From the NCBI RefSeq assembly GCF_002741985.1, contig NZ_APHW01000023.1:1-64000 (forward strand): 64,000 bases of DNA, given 5' to 3'. Shown here one piece after another: positions 27,540 through 37,490 of this stretch; the first letter of the stretch is position 1; each line of letters opens with the position of its first letter. This stretch comes from Vibrio rotiferianus CAIM 577 = LMG 21460 (lineage in GTDB: Bacteria > Pseudomonadota > Gammaproteobacteria > Enterobacterales > Vibrionaceae). The notes under the pieces were generated by a model. That model searched no databases and was not told where the DNA came from. It worked only from the letters and a program-made list of their open reading frames with translations. A program made the position numbers and the translations under genes.

Positions 27540-29930
27540 CTACCAATCAAATAAGCTGTTCAACCAGTTCGATTTTTTTTCACACTGTTGCTTAATTTGC
27601 CCGGTTTTATCCCACACTGGCAGTTTGTACTCACTACGACAATTCATTTCCAGCGCACCATTCGTCGCTTTCTGAAAGCCTAATGTGGTCACTTCATTCG
27701 GCCATGGTAGCTCTAGTCGCTCTGGAATACGCTGTTTCAAGTATTCAGCATACACACGCAATGCGCCACTAGACCCGGTTAGTTTAGTCGATTTATTATC
27801 ATCGCGACCAAGCCAAACGGTGGTGACTTCTCGCCCATCAATACCCACAAACCAACTGTCACGGCTATCGTTACTCGTCCCCGTTTTACCTGCTAATGCC
27901 GCCCATGCGAATTGGCTTTGTAGGAATCGGCCCGTACCTTGTGCAACACCTTGCTTCATCGCATAAGTCGTCAGCCAAGCAGCTTGCTGATCAACGGCCT
28001 GAGTTGAGCGGGGCAGCGATTGATAAATTACATTGCCATCCATATCAATCACCGAGCGTAATGCAGAGAGTTTCGCACGTTTACCAGAGTTCGTTACTGT
28101 TTGGTACATTTGTGCTACTTCAAAGGGCGTTAACGAAAATGATCCTAAGAACATTGAAGGAACAGGGCGGATCTCGCTCTTATCTACACCAAGGCGCTCA
28201 AGTGTGTCTGAAACTTCTGGAATTCCTAACTGCATACCCAAGCGCACGGTAGGCACATTGAGTGATTTTGCTAAGGCTAGATATAACGGCACATCGCCAC
28301 GGAACTTACGGTCGAAGTTGCGCGGTGACCAAACCGTCCCTTTACTTCCTTTCAAGCTTAACGGCGTATCATGTAGCGTCGTCGCCAAATTGTATTTTTC
28401 TGGTTGCTCCAATGCCGTCAAGTAAATTGCGGGTTTAACTAAAGAACCAATTGGACGACTCGCATTCAATGCGCGGTTAAAACCTTCATAACCAACACGC
28501 TTACCACCGACCATGGCACGGATTTCACCACTATGACGATCCACTGCGACAGCTGCGGCTTCAAGATCTTTGCCAGCACGTTTAGCAAGCTCAGGCACTT
28601 TCTTCGCAATGGCTTGCTCTAACTTACTTTGAGAGACTGGATCTAGAGAAGTAAATAAACGCAGGCCGGTTTCAGCCTTGAAGTTATCTCCTACCTTCTC
28701 TTTCAACTCGATATTCAACTGCTGAAAGTAAGCAGGCTGGCGACTGGCAATACGTGGGTGACTCTGTGTATCCAGAGGGCGATTCACGGCTTGCTCATAC
28801 TGCTGCGCAGTAAGCATCTCTTGTTGCATCAAAAGACGCAGTACCAAATCGCGACGAGTTTTCGTGCGCTCTGGGTAGCGAATAGGGTTGTAGTAAGACG
28901 GTCCTTTTACCATCCCCACTAGCATAGCGAGTTGATCAATACGCAACTCTTGGATCGGCTGGCCGAAGTAGTAACGCGATGCCAGTGCAAAACCATGAAT
29001 CGCATCCCCGCCACTTTGCCCCAAATACACTTCGTTTAGATAAGCTTCTAAAATACGATCTTTGCTATAGCGGTAGTCCAGAATCAGAGCAATGTATGCT
29101 TCACGGACTTTACGCCAAAGGGTTTTATCACGCGTTAGGAAAAGGTTTTTCGCTAACTGCTGAGTCAGTGTACTGCCACCTTGCACGGTGCGTCCGGCTT
29201 TGATGTTAGCAACTAAAGCACGACCAATCGCCAGTGGTGATACACCATCATGTTGATAGAAATCACGGTCTTCCGTTGCAAGAAGTGCATCGACAAGGAT
29301 CTCAGGAAACTGATCTCTGCGTAAGAAAAGACGTTGCTCATTTTGATCTTTTTCTAGCATGCCCAACATCTTAGGCTCAATGCGTAAGTAACCCAGATCG
29401 CCTTTAGATTCTAAGGATTGAATGCGTTTTAGACCACTATCAGAAAAGTACAGCATGACGTGACGATCAGGCTCTGGGCCATCGGCAAATTCAAATGGAC
29501 GACGGATCAACTCAATACGCGTTGACGAAGAAGAGTATTCACCAGGGTAACGAGGCTGACTTACCTTACGGTAGTTCAATACATCAAGCTCATTACGCAT
29601 CTCTTTGATGGTAATATTTTCCCCTGGGCTTAAGTGAAGAATTCGCGCATAAACCACTGTCGGGAGGTCAAACAACTGACCATCAAAACGGTCTTTCACC
29701 ACGCTATCGAGATAAATACCGACAAACAACAATACCGCCGCTAGTGCAATGCCCGCTTTCCAACTGAATGACCACATAGCTTTTAGCCAAGAACGGTTAC
29801 TACGCTCTGGTTTTTTGGATGGTGATTTTCTCGGACGTTTTGCACCACTTTTTTTCGCGGGTGCCGTTTTGCTTGACGTTGTTTTCTTGGCAGGTGCTCT
29901 TTTCGCTCCTGGCTTTTTAGTATCAGTCAT
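27540..29930 (-). CDS. mrcB: Penicillin-binding protein 1B
   Basis: A 796-residue class A PBP. A cytoplasmic Lys/Ala/Pro-rich tail (about 1-50) precedes one membrane anchor (about 52-72). A UB2H-like region follows, then the GT51 glycosyltransferase with EDRDFYQHDG and GGSTLTQQLAKN. The transpeptidase has SLVK (SxxK), SLN (SxN) and KTG motifs. It polymerises and cross-links peptidoglycan in the periplasm. The start overlaps the hrpB stop by 8 nt, so the two are co-transcribed, as in other Vibrio. I see no clear terminator in the 87 nt before the patatin gene. Confidence 0.96.
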   Translation of the reverse strand: MTDTKKPGAKRAPAKKTTSSKTAPAKKSGAKRPRKSPSKKPERSNRSWLKAMWSFSWKAGIALAAVLLFVGIYLDSVVKDRFDGQLFDLPTVVYARILHLSPGENITIKEMRNELDVLNYRKVSQPRYPGEYSSSSTRIELIRRPFEFADGPEPDRHVMLYFSDSGLKRIQSLESKGDLGYLRIEPKMLGMLEKDQNEQRLFLRRDQFPEILVDALLATEDRDFYQHDGVSPLAIGRALVANIKAGRTVQGGSTLTQQLAKNLFLTRDKTLWRKVREAYIALILDYRYSKDRILEAYLNEVYLGQSGGDAIHGFALASRYYFGQPIQELRIDQLAMLVGMVKGPSYYNPIRYPERTKTRRDLVLRLLMQQEMLTAQQYEQAVNRPLDTQSHPRIASRQPAYFQQLNIELKEKVGDNFKAETGLRLFTSLDPVSQSKLEQAIAKKVPELAKRAGKDLEAAAVAVDRHSGEIRAMVGGKRVGYEGFNRALNASRPIGSLVKPAIYLTALEQPEKYNLATTLHDTPLSLKGSKGTVWSPRNFDRKFRGDVPLYLALAKSLNVPTVRLGMQLGIPEVSDTLERLGVDKSEIRPVPSMFLGSFSLTPFEVAQMYQTVTNSGKRAKLSALRSVIDMDGNVIYQSLPRSTQAVDQQAAWLTTYAMKQGVAQGTGRFLQSQFAWAALAGKTGTSNDSRDSWFVGIDGREVTTVWLGRDDNKSTKLTGSSGALRVYAEYLKQRIPERLELPWPNEVTTLGFQKATNGALEMNCRSEYKLPVWDKTGQIKQQCEKKSNWLNSLFDW

Positions 29931-32424
29931 TATTCATTTGTCTTTTTGTTTTCGTTGTCGCTACATGAGTCGCAGGGTCGTCAGGCCAAACATGTTTAGG
30001 GTAACGGCCCTTCATCTCTTTTTGCACTTCTTTGTAGCTTCCCGCCCAAAAGGCTGCTAAATCCGTTGTCACCTGTAGTGGCCGCTGAGCTGGAGACAAC
30101 AACTCTAACACCAATCGCTTACGACCTTGCGCCACGGTTGGAGAAGTACTTTCTCCAAACACTTCTTGCATACGCACCGACAGCACAGGCTCATGACCAA
30201 ACTGGTAACGAATGCGCTTTTTCGAGCCAGTAGGTAAGCGATAATCTTCAGGTAACCACTCATCAATCTGTTGATTCAAAGGCCAACCTAGTCGAGCATT
30301 TAAGGCTTCAACTAAGTTCACCTTAGCTAAATCTTTCACCGACGAGACCGTGTTCATGTACGGCTCTAGCCACCCTTCTAAGCTATCAAGCAAACTGGCG
30401 TCATCAACGCTCGGCCAAGGTTGCTCGGGTAACCATTCCACTGCACAACGAATGCGTTCCAGTAAACTCTCCGCTGCAGGTGACCAGTTTAGACTCTGTA
30501 AGCCCTGACGGCGGACATACGTGAGTAAAGCTTGTGTCATTTTTTCTGTACCCGGACTCGGCAAGGCTTCACGCTTAATCACCAGTTGACCGAGCTTGAT
30601 TTGGCGTTCGGCAATCAAACGGCCTTTTTTTTCATCCCAATCGACCATTTCTTTCGTATTAAAAAGGTGCTCGAATGTTTCTTGTAAGCTATTGATATCT
30701 AAATAACACGCCAAGTTAATTTGGCTGGAACTAGAGTGCGAACGCATCAAATCAATCGCCACCAAATACTCACAATCGCCCAGCGTCTCTTCTGGTCGAC
30801 ATTCAGCACCATGTCCATTCGACAGAGTAAAACGACCATGTTGATTAACGCGCTGCTGAGCGATTCGATCAGGAAAAGCCAGGCTTAACACCAATGGCAG
30901 CAATCGCTCATCGACATTTGATAGACGAAATGCTGCATCCAATTTGTAAGCTAAGTTCTGAGCACGCTTACTCAATACGGTTCTCTTAGAATGCGTGCTA
31001 CTCATCCACCGATGAAGGCTATGAGAGATATTAGTGACATTACGCTCTGGTTCTTCAATAAGGGCGACTGCCGCTAGCGCAGTATTTAGCATCTTTTCGC
31101 TGTGTTGCTGAGCCTGAATCAGCATTGCGGCCGAACGGGGTTCAACGCCCAGCTCATGTGCCGTCTTACCTTCAGGAGTCAGTTGACCTTGCTCGGTAAG
31201 CAATCCTAGAGAAATCAGCAACTGTTTAGCTTGAGCAAGCGATGCCGAAGAGGGAATGTTTAGCCATTTAAGGTCAGAGATATCCCCAGCGCCCCAAAAT
31301 GCCAGCTCCATCACCAAGCTTGCTAAGTCAGAATGCAGAATTTCCGGTTGCGGTACTTGTGGTTGCTGTTTGAATTGGCTTTCAGAATATAAACGAACAC
31401 AAATGCCCTCTTCGATACGACCTGCACGACCGGCACGTTGAATCGCAGAAGACTGCGCTACGCGGACTTGCTCCAAGCGCGTAAGTCCATTCTTCAAATC
31501 AAAACGTGCCACACGCTCTAATCCAGAATCGACGACTAATCGAATACCTTCAATGGTCAATGAGGTTTCGGCAATATTGGTCGCCAACACGACTTTCCGT
31601 TTACCAGAAGAAGCCGGTGAGATGGCTTTTTGCTGCTCGGCAAAGCTAAGTTGACCATACAGTGGACACACTTCAACGTTATCAGGTAGGTGCGATAAAC
31701 GCTCTTCCACCTGTTTGATGGCTGCGACGCCTGGAAGAAAAGCCAGCAGAGAGCCCGACTCTTTGTGTAGTAAGCTCTCTATCGTTTTTGCCATAGATGT
31801 AGGCAGATGATCGTTCGCACCAAGCGGTAAATAGCGCGTTTCCACCTCAAAGCTACGACCTTCCGATTCAATGTAAGACGCTTCTGGTAGCAAGGATTGC
31901 AAAGCATCTTGATCGAGCGTTGCCGACATAACCACCAGCTTTAAGTCGTCTCGCAGCGCTTCTTGCACCTCTAAACTGAATGCTAGTGCCGTATCAGCAT
32001 GAATACTGCGCTCATGAAACTCATCAAAAATCAGCAGATCAATGCCATCTAACTCCGGGTCATTTTGGATCATGCGCGTCATGATCCCCTCGGTCACAAT
32101 TTCAAGTTGCGTGCTCTTACTCACCTTTGTTTCACCACGAACACGATAACCAACGCGCTCCCCGACTTGCTCTCCCAACTGCTGCGATAAAAAACAGGCA
32201 ATGTTACGAGCAGCAAGGCGTCGAGGCTCTAACATCACGATTTTGCCTGTCACGGTTTGATTATTGAGAAGTTGCAGCGGGAAATAAGTGGATTTACCGG
32301 CACCAGGGGCGGCTTTGAGGATCACTTGATGTTGATTTTTGACCGCCGTAAGTAATTGTGGCATCACGGCTTCAATCGGCAATTGTGACAAAGGAAATAC
32401 CCTATGTTGTAATGTTGGCCACAT
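29923..32424 (-). CDS. hrpB: ATP-dependent helicase HrpB
   Basis: An 833-residue DEAH-type helicase. Walker A is APGAGKST, motif II is DEFH (in LLIFDEFHERS), motif III is SAT, and motif VI is QRAGRAGR. The C-terminal HrpB-specific domain is present. An ATG at 32424 and an in-frame TTG at 32391 are both possible starts; homology to E. coli HrpB begins near SQLPIEAVMPQLL, just after the TTG, so the shorter form is plausible. It is divergent from sfsA with only 33 nt between them, implying overlapping promoters. Its cellular role is not well defined; mrcB follows in the same operon. Confidence 0.93.
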   Translation of the reverse strand: MWPTLQHRVFPLSQLPIEAVMPQLLTAVKNQHQVILKAAPGAGKSTYFPLQLLNNQTVTGKIVMLEPRRLAARNIACFLSQQLGEQVGERVGYRVRGETKVSKSTQLEIVTEGIMTRMIQNDPELDGIDLLIFDEFHERSIHADTALAFSLEVQEALRDDLKLVVMSATLDQDALQSLLPEASYIESEGRSFEVETRYLPLGANDHLPTSMAKTIESLLHKESGSLLAFLPGVAAIKQVEERLSHLPDNVEVCPLYGQLSFAEQQKAISPASSGKRKVVLATNIAETSLTIEGIRLVVDSGLERVARFDLKNGLTRLEQVRVAQSSAIQRAGRAGRIEEGICVRLYSESQFKQQPQVPQPEILHSDLASLVMELAFWGAGDISDLKWLNIPSSASLAQAKQLLISLGLLTEQGQLTPEGKTAHELGVEPRSAAMLIQAQQHSEKMLNTALAAVALIEEPERNVTNISHSLHRWMSSTHSKRTVLSKRAQNLAYKLDAAFRLSNVDERLLPLVLSLAFPDRIAQQRVNQHGRFTLSNGHGAECRPEETLGDCEYLVAIDLMRSHSSSSQINLACYLDINSLQETFEHLFNTKEMVDWDEKKGRLIAERQIKLGQLVIKREALPSPGTEKMTQALLTYVRRQGLQSLNWSPAAESLLERIRCAVEWLPEQPWPSVDDASLLDSLEGWLEPYMNTVSSVKDLAKVNLVEALNARLGWPLNQQIDEWLPEDYRLPTGSKKRIRYQFGHEPVLSVRMQEVFGESTSPTVAQGRKRLVLELLSPAQRPLQVTTDLAAFWAGSYKEVQKEMKGRYPKHVWPDDPATHVATTKTKRQMNND

Positions 32425-32457
32425 TGTACATAAAAACCTTCTTGGCTAAATAAGCAA

Positions 32458-33173
32458 ATGCAATTCAACCCCACTCTAGAGTCAGCAACTCTGCTCAAAC
32501 GCTACAAACGCTTCCTTGCCGATATCGAACTAGATAGTGGTGAAGTTCGCACCATCCATTGTGCCAATACTGGAGCAATGACGGGCTGTGCAACACCGGG
32601 CAATAAAGTTTGGTATTCCACTTCTGACAATCCTAAGCGCAAATACCAAACAGTTGGGAGCTTAGTGAGACCGCACAAGGACACAGAATCTGTATCAATA
32701 CTGCTCGCGCTAACCAATTAGCGGTAGAAGCCATTGAAAATAATGTGATTTCAGAACTGATTGGGTATGACCAACTTCAAACTGAAGTGAAATATGGCAA
32801 TGAAAATAGCCGAATTGATATCTTGCTCAGCGCAAGCAACAAACCAAAGTGCTATATAGAGGTGAAGAGCGTCACCCTGCTTGATGAGAACAATTCATCA
32901 GGACAAGGATATTTCCCAGATGCCGTGACCACTCGAGGACAAAAGCACCTAAGAGAGCTCACAGAAATGGCACAAACTGGAAGTAGAGCCATACTTTTAT
33001 TCACTGTTTTACATTCAGGTATTGAAAAAGTATCTGCGGCACACCATATAGACGCGAAATATTCAACGTTACTAAAACAAGCACAAGAAGCGGGAGTAGA
33101 AGTTCTCTGCTATAAAGCTGAACTGAGTAATACTGAAATCAAACTGATCTCTGCTATTGAATTTATCAATTAA
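32458..33173 (+). pseudogene. sfsA: SfsA (sugar fermentation stimulation protein), frameshifted
   Basis: Two frames together encode one SfsA. The first (32458-32647) covers [19 protein letters not shown] through the conserved TGCATPG and KRKY. The second resumes at [15 protein letters not shown] and runs to 33173, covering [17 protein letters not shown] and GYFPDAVT. Adding one base in the CC at 32646-32647 (giving TAC CCA AAC) restores a continuous 238-residue protein, the normal family length. The unshifted frame stops at 32721. SfsA has a nuclease-like fold and is usually the neighbour of dksA, as here. Either the gene is inactive in this strain or one C was lost in the consensus. Confidence 0.92.
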
Positions 33174-33309
33174 GAGAAAAAATGATGTCACCTTCACAAT
33201 GACGATAAGTTTGCGATTCAGTAATTGCCTGCACCGCCTCTTTTTGCTATAGATACCCGCCTTAAATTGACTGCAAAGCAGTTGACTAGGTGTAAGTAGG
33301 AGATGCTGT

Positions 33310-33756
33310 ATGCCAGAATCAAAGAAGAAAACGATAGGCATCCTAGCCATTGCCGGTGTGGAGCCATATCAGGAAAAGCCTGGTGAAGAGTACATGTCAC
33401 CAGAGCAGGTTGAACACTTTACAAAGATCTTAACAGCTTGGCGTAATCAGCTCAGGGAAGAAGTCGATCGCACTGTACACCATATGCAGGACGAAGCAGC
33501 AAACTTCCCAGATCCAGTTGACCGAGCTTCTCAAGAGGAAGAGTTCAGCTTAGAACTGCGTAACCGTGACCGTGAGCGTCGCTTGATCAAGAAGATCGAG
33601 AAAACACTAGATAAAATCACTGAAGAAGACTTCGGCTTCTGTGAGTCTTGTGGTGTTGAAATTGGTGTTCGTCGCCTAGAAGCGCGTCCAACAGCAGACC
33701 TTTGTATTGACTGTAAAACACTTGCAGAAATCAAAGAGAAACAAATGCAAGGTTAA
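33310..33756 (+). CDS. dksA: RNA polymerase-binding transcription factor DksA
   Basis: A 148-residue DksA. The coiled coil (about residues 33-110) enters the RNA polymerase secondary channel; its tip is at about [10 protein letters not shown]. The zinc finger is C4 type: CESCG and CIDCK near the C-terminus. AGGAG upstream of the ATG is a good ribosome site. With ppGpp it represses rRNA promoters and activates amino-acid promoters. It follows sfsA and precedes gluQ, the order found in E. coli, with a terminator after it. Confidence 0.97.
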   Translation: MPESKKKTIGILAIAGVEPYQEKPGEEYMSPEQVEHFTKILTAWRNQLREEVDRTVHHMQDEAANFPDPVDRASQEEEFSLELRNRDRERRLIKKIEKTLDKITEEDFGFCESCGVEIGVRRLEARPTADLCIDCKTLAEIKEKQMQG

Positions 33757-33780
33757 TCAACCAAGCATCATGATTATTGA

Positions 33781-33804
33781 AAGGGAGCTCAGGCTCCCTT
33801 TTTG
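33781..33804 (+). terminator. Terminator of dksA
   Basis: AAGGGAGC (33781-33788), loop TCAG, GCTCCCTT (33793-33800), then TTTG. It lies 25 nt past the dksA stop and may allow some read-through into gluQ. Confidence 0.85.
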
Positions 33805-33844
33805 TTTTGGCTTAGCCCTAATAGAATAATTTCGAGATACACGC

Positions 33845-34708
33845 ATGACACGCTATGTGGGTCGATTTGCCCCATCCCCTTCAGGCCCTTTACATTTTGG
33901 CTCCTTAGTCGCAGCACTAGGCAGCTACTTTCAAGCAAGAGCCCAGCAAGGCACTTGGCTTGTTCGTATCGAAGATCTTGATCCTCCAAGAGAAATGCCT
34001 GGCGCATCAGAAATGATTCTAAATGCTCTAAAGGCCTATCAGCTGCATTGGGATGGTGAGGTGGTTTATCAAAGTGAACGACACGACCTTTATCAAGCAC
34101 AGATTGACGCTTGGTTAGCTAAAGGTGATGCCTATTACTGTCAGTGTACGCGTAAGCAAATTAAAGAGCACGGTGGTTATTATCCCGGCACTTGTCGAGA
34201 CAAGGGCTTGAAAGAAGGCGCGATTCGCCTAAAAATGACCAAGCCGATCGCTAATTTTCTCGATCAGAAGCATGGTTTGATGGCCATTCCTGAAGCGTTA
34301 GTAAATGAAGATTTCATTATTAAACGTCGAGATGGATTATTTGCCTATAATCTTGCGGTAGTATTAGATGACATTGACCAAGGTGTAACCGAGGTTGTCC
34401 GTGGTGCCGATTTAATTGAGCCCACTGGCCGTCAAATCAGCTTGTACCAAATTCTTGGGCAGCCAGAAGTGAGCTACCTGCATTTACCATTGGCGATGGA
34501 CACCAATGGCAACAAGCTGTCCAAACAGAACCATGCGACAGCTATTGATGTCGACAACCCAAAGCCAGCTCTGCTGCATGCCATGACGTTTTTAGGCTTC
34601 GATATCCCTGAGGAAATTGAAGCGGCCAACGTGGATGAAATACTGCGTTGGGGATGCGAAAATTGGGACTTAGAACAACTTCCAGCAGAGATCGAGATCA
34701 CACCGTGA
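33845..34708 (+). CDS. gluQ: Glutamyl-Q tRNA(Asp) synthetase
   Basis: A 287-residue truncated GluRS paralogue. The HIGH-like motif is PLHFGSL, near residue 17, and the KMSKS-like motif is NKLSKQ. The zinc site is in YYCQCTRKQI with later YPGTC. It lacks the anticodon-binding domain of GluRS, which is the hallmark of GluQ-RS. It attaches glutamate to queuosine at position 34 of tRNA(Asp). It lies downstream of dksA as in E. coli, where dksA read-through supplies its transcription; the terminator between them is consistent with that. Confidence 0.95.
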   Translation: MTRYVGRFAPSPSGPLHFGSLVAALGSYFQARAQQGTWLVRIEDLDPPREMPGASEMILNALKAYQLHWDGEVVYQSERHDLYQAQIDAWLAKGDAYYCQCTRKQIKEHGGYYPGTCRDKGLKEGAIRLKMTKPIANFLDQKHGLMAIPEALVNEDFIIKRRDGLFAYNLAVVLDDIDQGVTEVVRGADLIEPTGRQISLYQILGQPEVSYLHLPLAMDTNGNKLSKQNHATAIDVDNPKPALLHAMTFLGFDIPEEIEAANVDEILRWGCENWDLEQLPAEIEITP

Positions 34709-34810
34709 TTCTCAAATGGCACTGTGTAGGCTATCATTAGCCGCAAAATTGGCCCTAGAGGCGTAAAAAACTAACCAAAGCAAAATTGGATTAAACCCAG
34801 TTATTGCCAG

Positions 34811-36178
34811 ATGCACATGAATACAAACGACTATACAACAAGCGAATCTGCCATGATCCCAGAACTCGCTCTCAATGTAATTACTCGTGAAGAGCACAAC
34901 ATTTCGCGTAAGCAGATCAGTGATAATGCACTGAAGGTGCTATACCGACTAAACGGTGCCGGTTTCGATGCTTTTCTTGTGGGTGGCGGGGTTCGAGACT
35001 TACTGCTTGGACAAAAACCAAAAGATTTCGATATCGCAACCAACGCGACACCAGAACAGATCAAACAGCTATTTAGAAACTGCCGTTTGATTGGTCGTCG
35101 CTTCCGTCTCGCACATATTATGTTTGGCCGAGACATCATCGAAGTTGCGACCTTCCGTGGTCACCACCAAGAGCAAAAGAACAAGAACGTCTCCCAGCAG
35201 TCTAAAGAAGGCATGCTGCTTCGTGACAATGTTTACGGCACTATTGATGAAGATGCAGAGCGCCGTGACTTCACGATTAACTCGATGTACTACAACATCG
35301 CAGACTATTCGATTCACGACTATGCTCGTGGCATTGAAGATTTAGAAGACCGCCTTATTCGATTGATCGGTGATCCAGAAACCCGCTATCGAGAAGACCC
35401 TGTACGTATGCTACGTGCAGTTCGCTTTGCGGTGAAACTCGACTTCGATATCGAAGAGGATACCGCAGCACCAATTGAAGAAATGGCGCCACTGCTGCGT
35501 GATATTCCATCCGCTCGCCTTTTCGAAGAATCTCTGAAGATGCTTCAATCTGGCCATGGTCTAGAAACCTACCACCTATTGCGCGAGTACAACCTATTCC
35601 AACAGCTATTCCCAGCAATTGCAGAGCACTTCACTGAAGAGTATGAATCTCATACTGAGCAAATGCTCGATTTAGTACTTGATTCAACCGATATGCGTAT
35701 CGAAGAAGGCAAACGTATCAACCCTGCGTTTATGTTTGCTGCAATGTTGTGGTATCCACTGTGTGCCATGGCAGATAAGCTAATGGAACAACGCAATCTG
35801 TGTCATTACGATGCGATTATGGAAGCGAGCAATATCATTCTTGATGACCAAGTTCGTACCATCGCAATTCCACGCCGTCATACCGCAACCATTCGTGAAA
35901 TTTGGCAGTTACAGCTACGTCTTCCACGACGCAATGGTAAGCGCGCGTTTCGTCTTATGGAGCTCAATAAATTTAGAGCTGGCTTTGATTTTCTTGAAAT
36001 GCGCGGTGAAATTGAGGGTGGTGATACTCAGAAGCTTGCCAAGTGGTGGGAAACTTTCCAAAATGCAGGCCGAGAAATGCGCCAAGCCATGGCTGCCGAC
36101 CTAGATGGTCAAGCACCAAAAACTGGCCAACGCCGCCGTAAAACCTATCGCAAGAAAAAGAGCAAGCCAAAGTCATGA
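34811..36178 (+). CDS. pcnB: Poly(A) polymerase I
   Basis: A 455-residue class II nucleotidyltransferase. The N-terminal catalytic head contains LVGGGVRDLLLG and the metal-binding DFD in KPKDFDIAT. RRDFTINSMYYN and RYREDPVRMLRAVRF follow. The C-terminus is a very basic tail (RRRKTYRKKKSKPKS). It adds poly(A) to RNA 3' ends and promotes decay. No strong ribosome site is visible, and ATGs at 34811 and 34817 are both possible. The stop overlaps the folK start by 4 nt, so the two are coupled. Confidence 0.95.
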   Translation: MHMNTNDYTTSESAMIPELALNVITREEHNISRKQISDNALKVLYRLNGAGFDAFLVGGGVRDLLLGQKPKDFDIATNATPEQIKQLFRNCRLIGRRFRLAHIMFGRDIIEVATFRGHHQEQKNKNVSQQSKEGMLLRDNVYGTIDEDAERRDFTINSMYYNIADYSIHDYARGIEDLEDRLIRLIGDPETRYREDPVRMLRAVRFAVKLDFDIEEDTAAPIEEMAPLLRDIPSARLFEESLKMLQSGHGLETYHLLREYNLFQQLFPAIAEHFTEEYESHTEQMLDLVLDSTDMRIEEGKRINPAFMFAAMLWYPLCAMADKLMEQRNLCHYDAIMEASNIILDDQVRTIAIPRRHTATIREIWQLQLRLPRRNGKRAFRLMELNKFRAGFDFLEMRGEIEGGDTQKLAKWWETFQNAGREMRQAMAADLDGQAPKTGQRRRKTYRKKKSKPKS

Positions 36179-36660
36179 TCACAGCGTACATTGCGGTAGG
36201 CAGTAACTTGGCTGATCCTGTCAGCCAAGCGAAACAAGCAATTGAGGCTTTAAAAACGCTACCAAACTGTGAGTTTGTGCAAGCCTCTTCGCTTTACAGC
36301 AGCACGCCAATGGGACCACAGAACCAACCGGATTACATCAATGCGGTGGTGGCGATAAAAACCAATTTGACGCCTCTTGAACTGCTCGATTGCACTCAAG
36401 CAATTGAGCAAGAGCAAGGGCGTGTCCGTAAAGACGAACGTTGGGGTCCAAGAACCTTGGATCTCGACATAATTCTGTACGGCAATGAGGTGATTGATTC
36501 CGAAAGACTGACAGTTCCACACTATGGAATGAGAGAGCGCGAGTTCGTACTCTACCCTCTTGCGGAAATTGCACCAAGTTTACAACTCCCAGACGGGACC
36601 GAGGTGTCGTCACTACTTAAACAAGTAGATCGAAACGGCCTCAGCATTTGGCAGTCATAG
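36175..36660 (+). CDS. folK: 2-amino-4-hydroxy-6-hydroxymethyldihydropteridine pyrophosphokinase
   Basis: A 161-residue HPPK. It has the N-terminal AYIAVGSNLADP and the signature RWGPRTLDLDIILYG with the two magnesium-binding aspartates (DLD). It transfers pyrophosphate from ATP to the pterin in folate synthesis. It overlaps pcnB by 4 nt and is 24 nt before panB, so pcnB-folK-panB-panC is one transcription unit, as in E. coli relatives. Confidence 0.96.
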   Translation: MITAYIAVGSNLADPVSQAKQAIEALKTLPNCEFVQASSLYSSTPMGPQNQPDYINAVVAIKTNLTPLELLDCTQAIEQEQGRVRKDERWGPRTLDLDIILYGNEVIDSERLTVPHYGMREREFVLYPLAEIAPSLQLPDGTEVSSLLKQVDRNGLSIWQS

Positions 36661-36684
36661 CCAACTCCTAGTGAGGAAAAAACA

Positions 36685-37479
36685 ATGAAAAAAATGACCA
36701 TTAACGACCTGATTAAGTGGAAGCAAGAAGGTCGTAAATTTGCTACTTCAACTGCATACGATGCAAGCTTTGCCCAACTTTTTGAAAGCCAAGACATGCC
36801 GGTTTTATTGGTAGGTGACTCTCTAGGCATGGTTCTGCAAGGTAAGACAGACACATTACCTGTGACCGTTGAAGACATCGCTTATCACACACGCTGTGTG
36901 CGCGCTGGTAGCCCTAATTGTCTATTGATGGCTGATATGCCATTCATGAGCTATGCAACGCCTGAGCAAGCGTGTGAGAACGCAGCAACGCTAATGCGTG
37001 CTGGTGCAAACATGGTAAAAATCGAAGGCGGTGATTGGTTAGTTGATACCGTTAAGATGCTAACTGAACGTGCTGTTCCAGTTTGTGCTCACCTTGGTCT
37101 AACACCTCAATCTGTAAACATCTTTGGTGGTTACAAGGTACAAGGTCGCGATCAAGAAAAAGCGGATCGTATGGTTAAAGACGCTCTGGCATTGCAAGAA
37201 GCCGGTGCTCAAATTGTTTTACTCGAGTGTGTTCCTGCTGACTTGGCAGCGCGCATTACACAAGTACTTGATGTGCCAGTGATTGGCATCGGTGCTGGTA
37301 ATGTGACAGACGGTCAAATTCTTGTAATGCACGATATGTTTGGAATTTCGGCGAACTACATGCCAAAATTCTCGAAAAACTTCCTTGCTGAAACAGGCGA
37401 TATGCGCAAAGCCGTGGCTCAATACATGGCTGATGTTGAAAGCGGTGCATTCCCAGACGAAGCACATACTATTGCCTAG
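36685..37479 (+). CDS. panB: Ketopantoate hydroxymethyltransferase
   Basis: A 264-residue PanB (TIM barrel). Conserved pieces are the metal-binding [13 protein letters not shown] and DMPFMSY, plus HLGLTPQS and GIGAGN. It makes ketopantoate from 2-oxoisovalerate and methylene-tetrahydrofolate, the first step of pantothenate synthesis. GAGGAAAA precedes the ATG by about 6 nt. It is 11 nt before panC. Confidence 0.97.
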   Translation: MKKMTINDLIKWKQEGRKFATSTAYDASFAQLFESQDMPVLLVGDSLGMVLQGKTDTLPVTVEDIAYHTRCVRAGSPNCLLMADMPFMSYATPEQACENAATLMRAGANMVKIEGGDWLVDTVKMLTERAVPVCAHLGLTPQSVNIFGGYKVQGRDQEKADRMVKDALALQEAGAQIVLLECVPADLAARITQVLDVPVIGIGAGNVTDGQILVMHDMFGISANYMPKFSKNFLAETGDMRKAVAQYMADVESGAFPDEAHTIA

Positions 37480-37490
37480 AGGATAAATGC

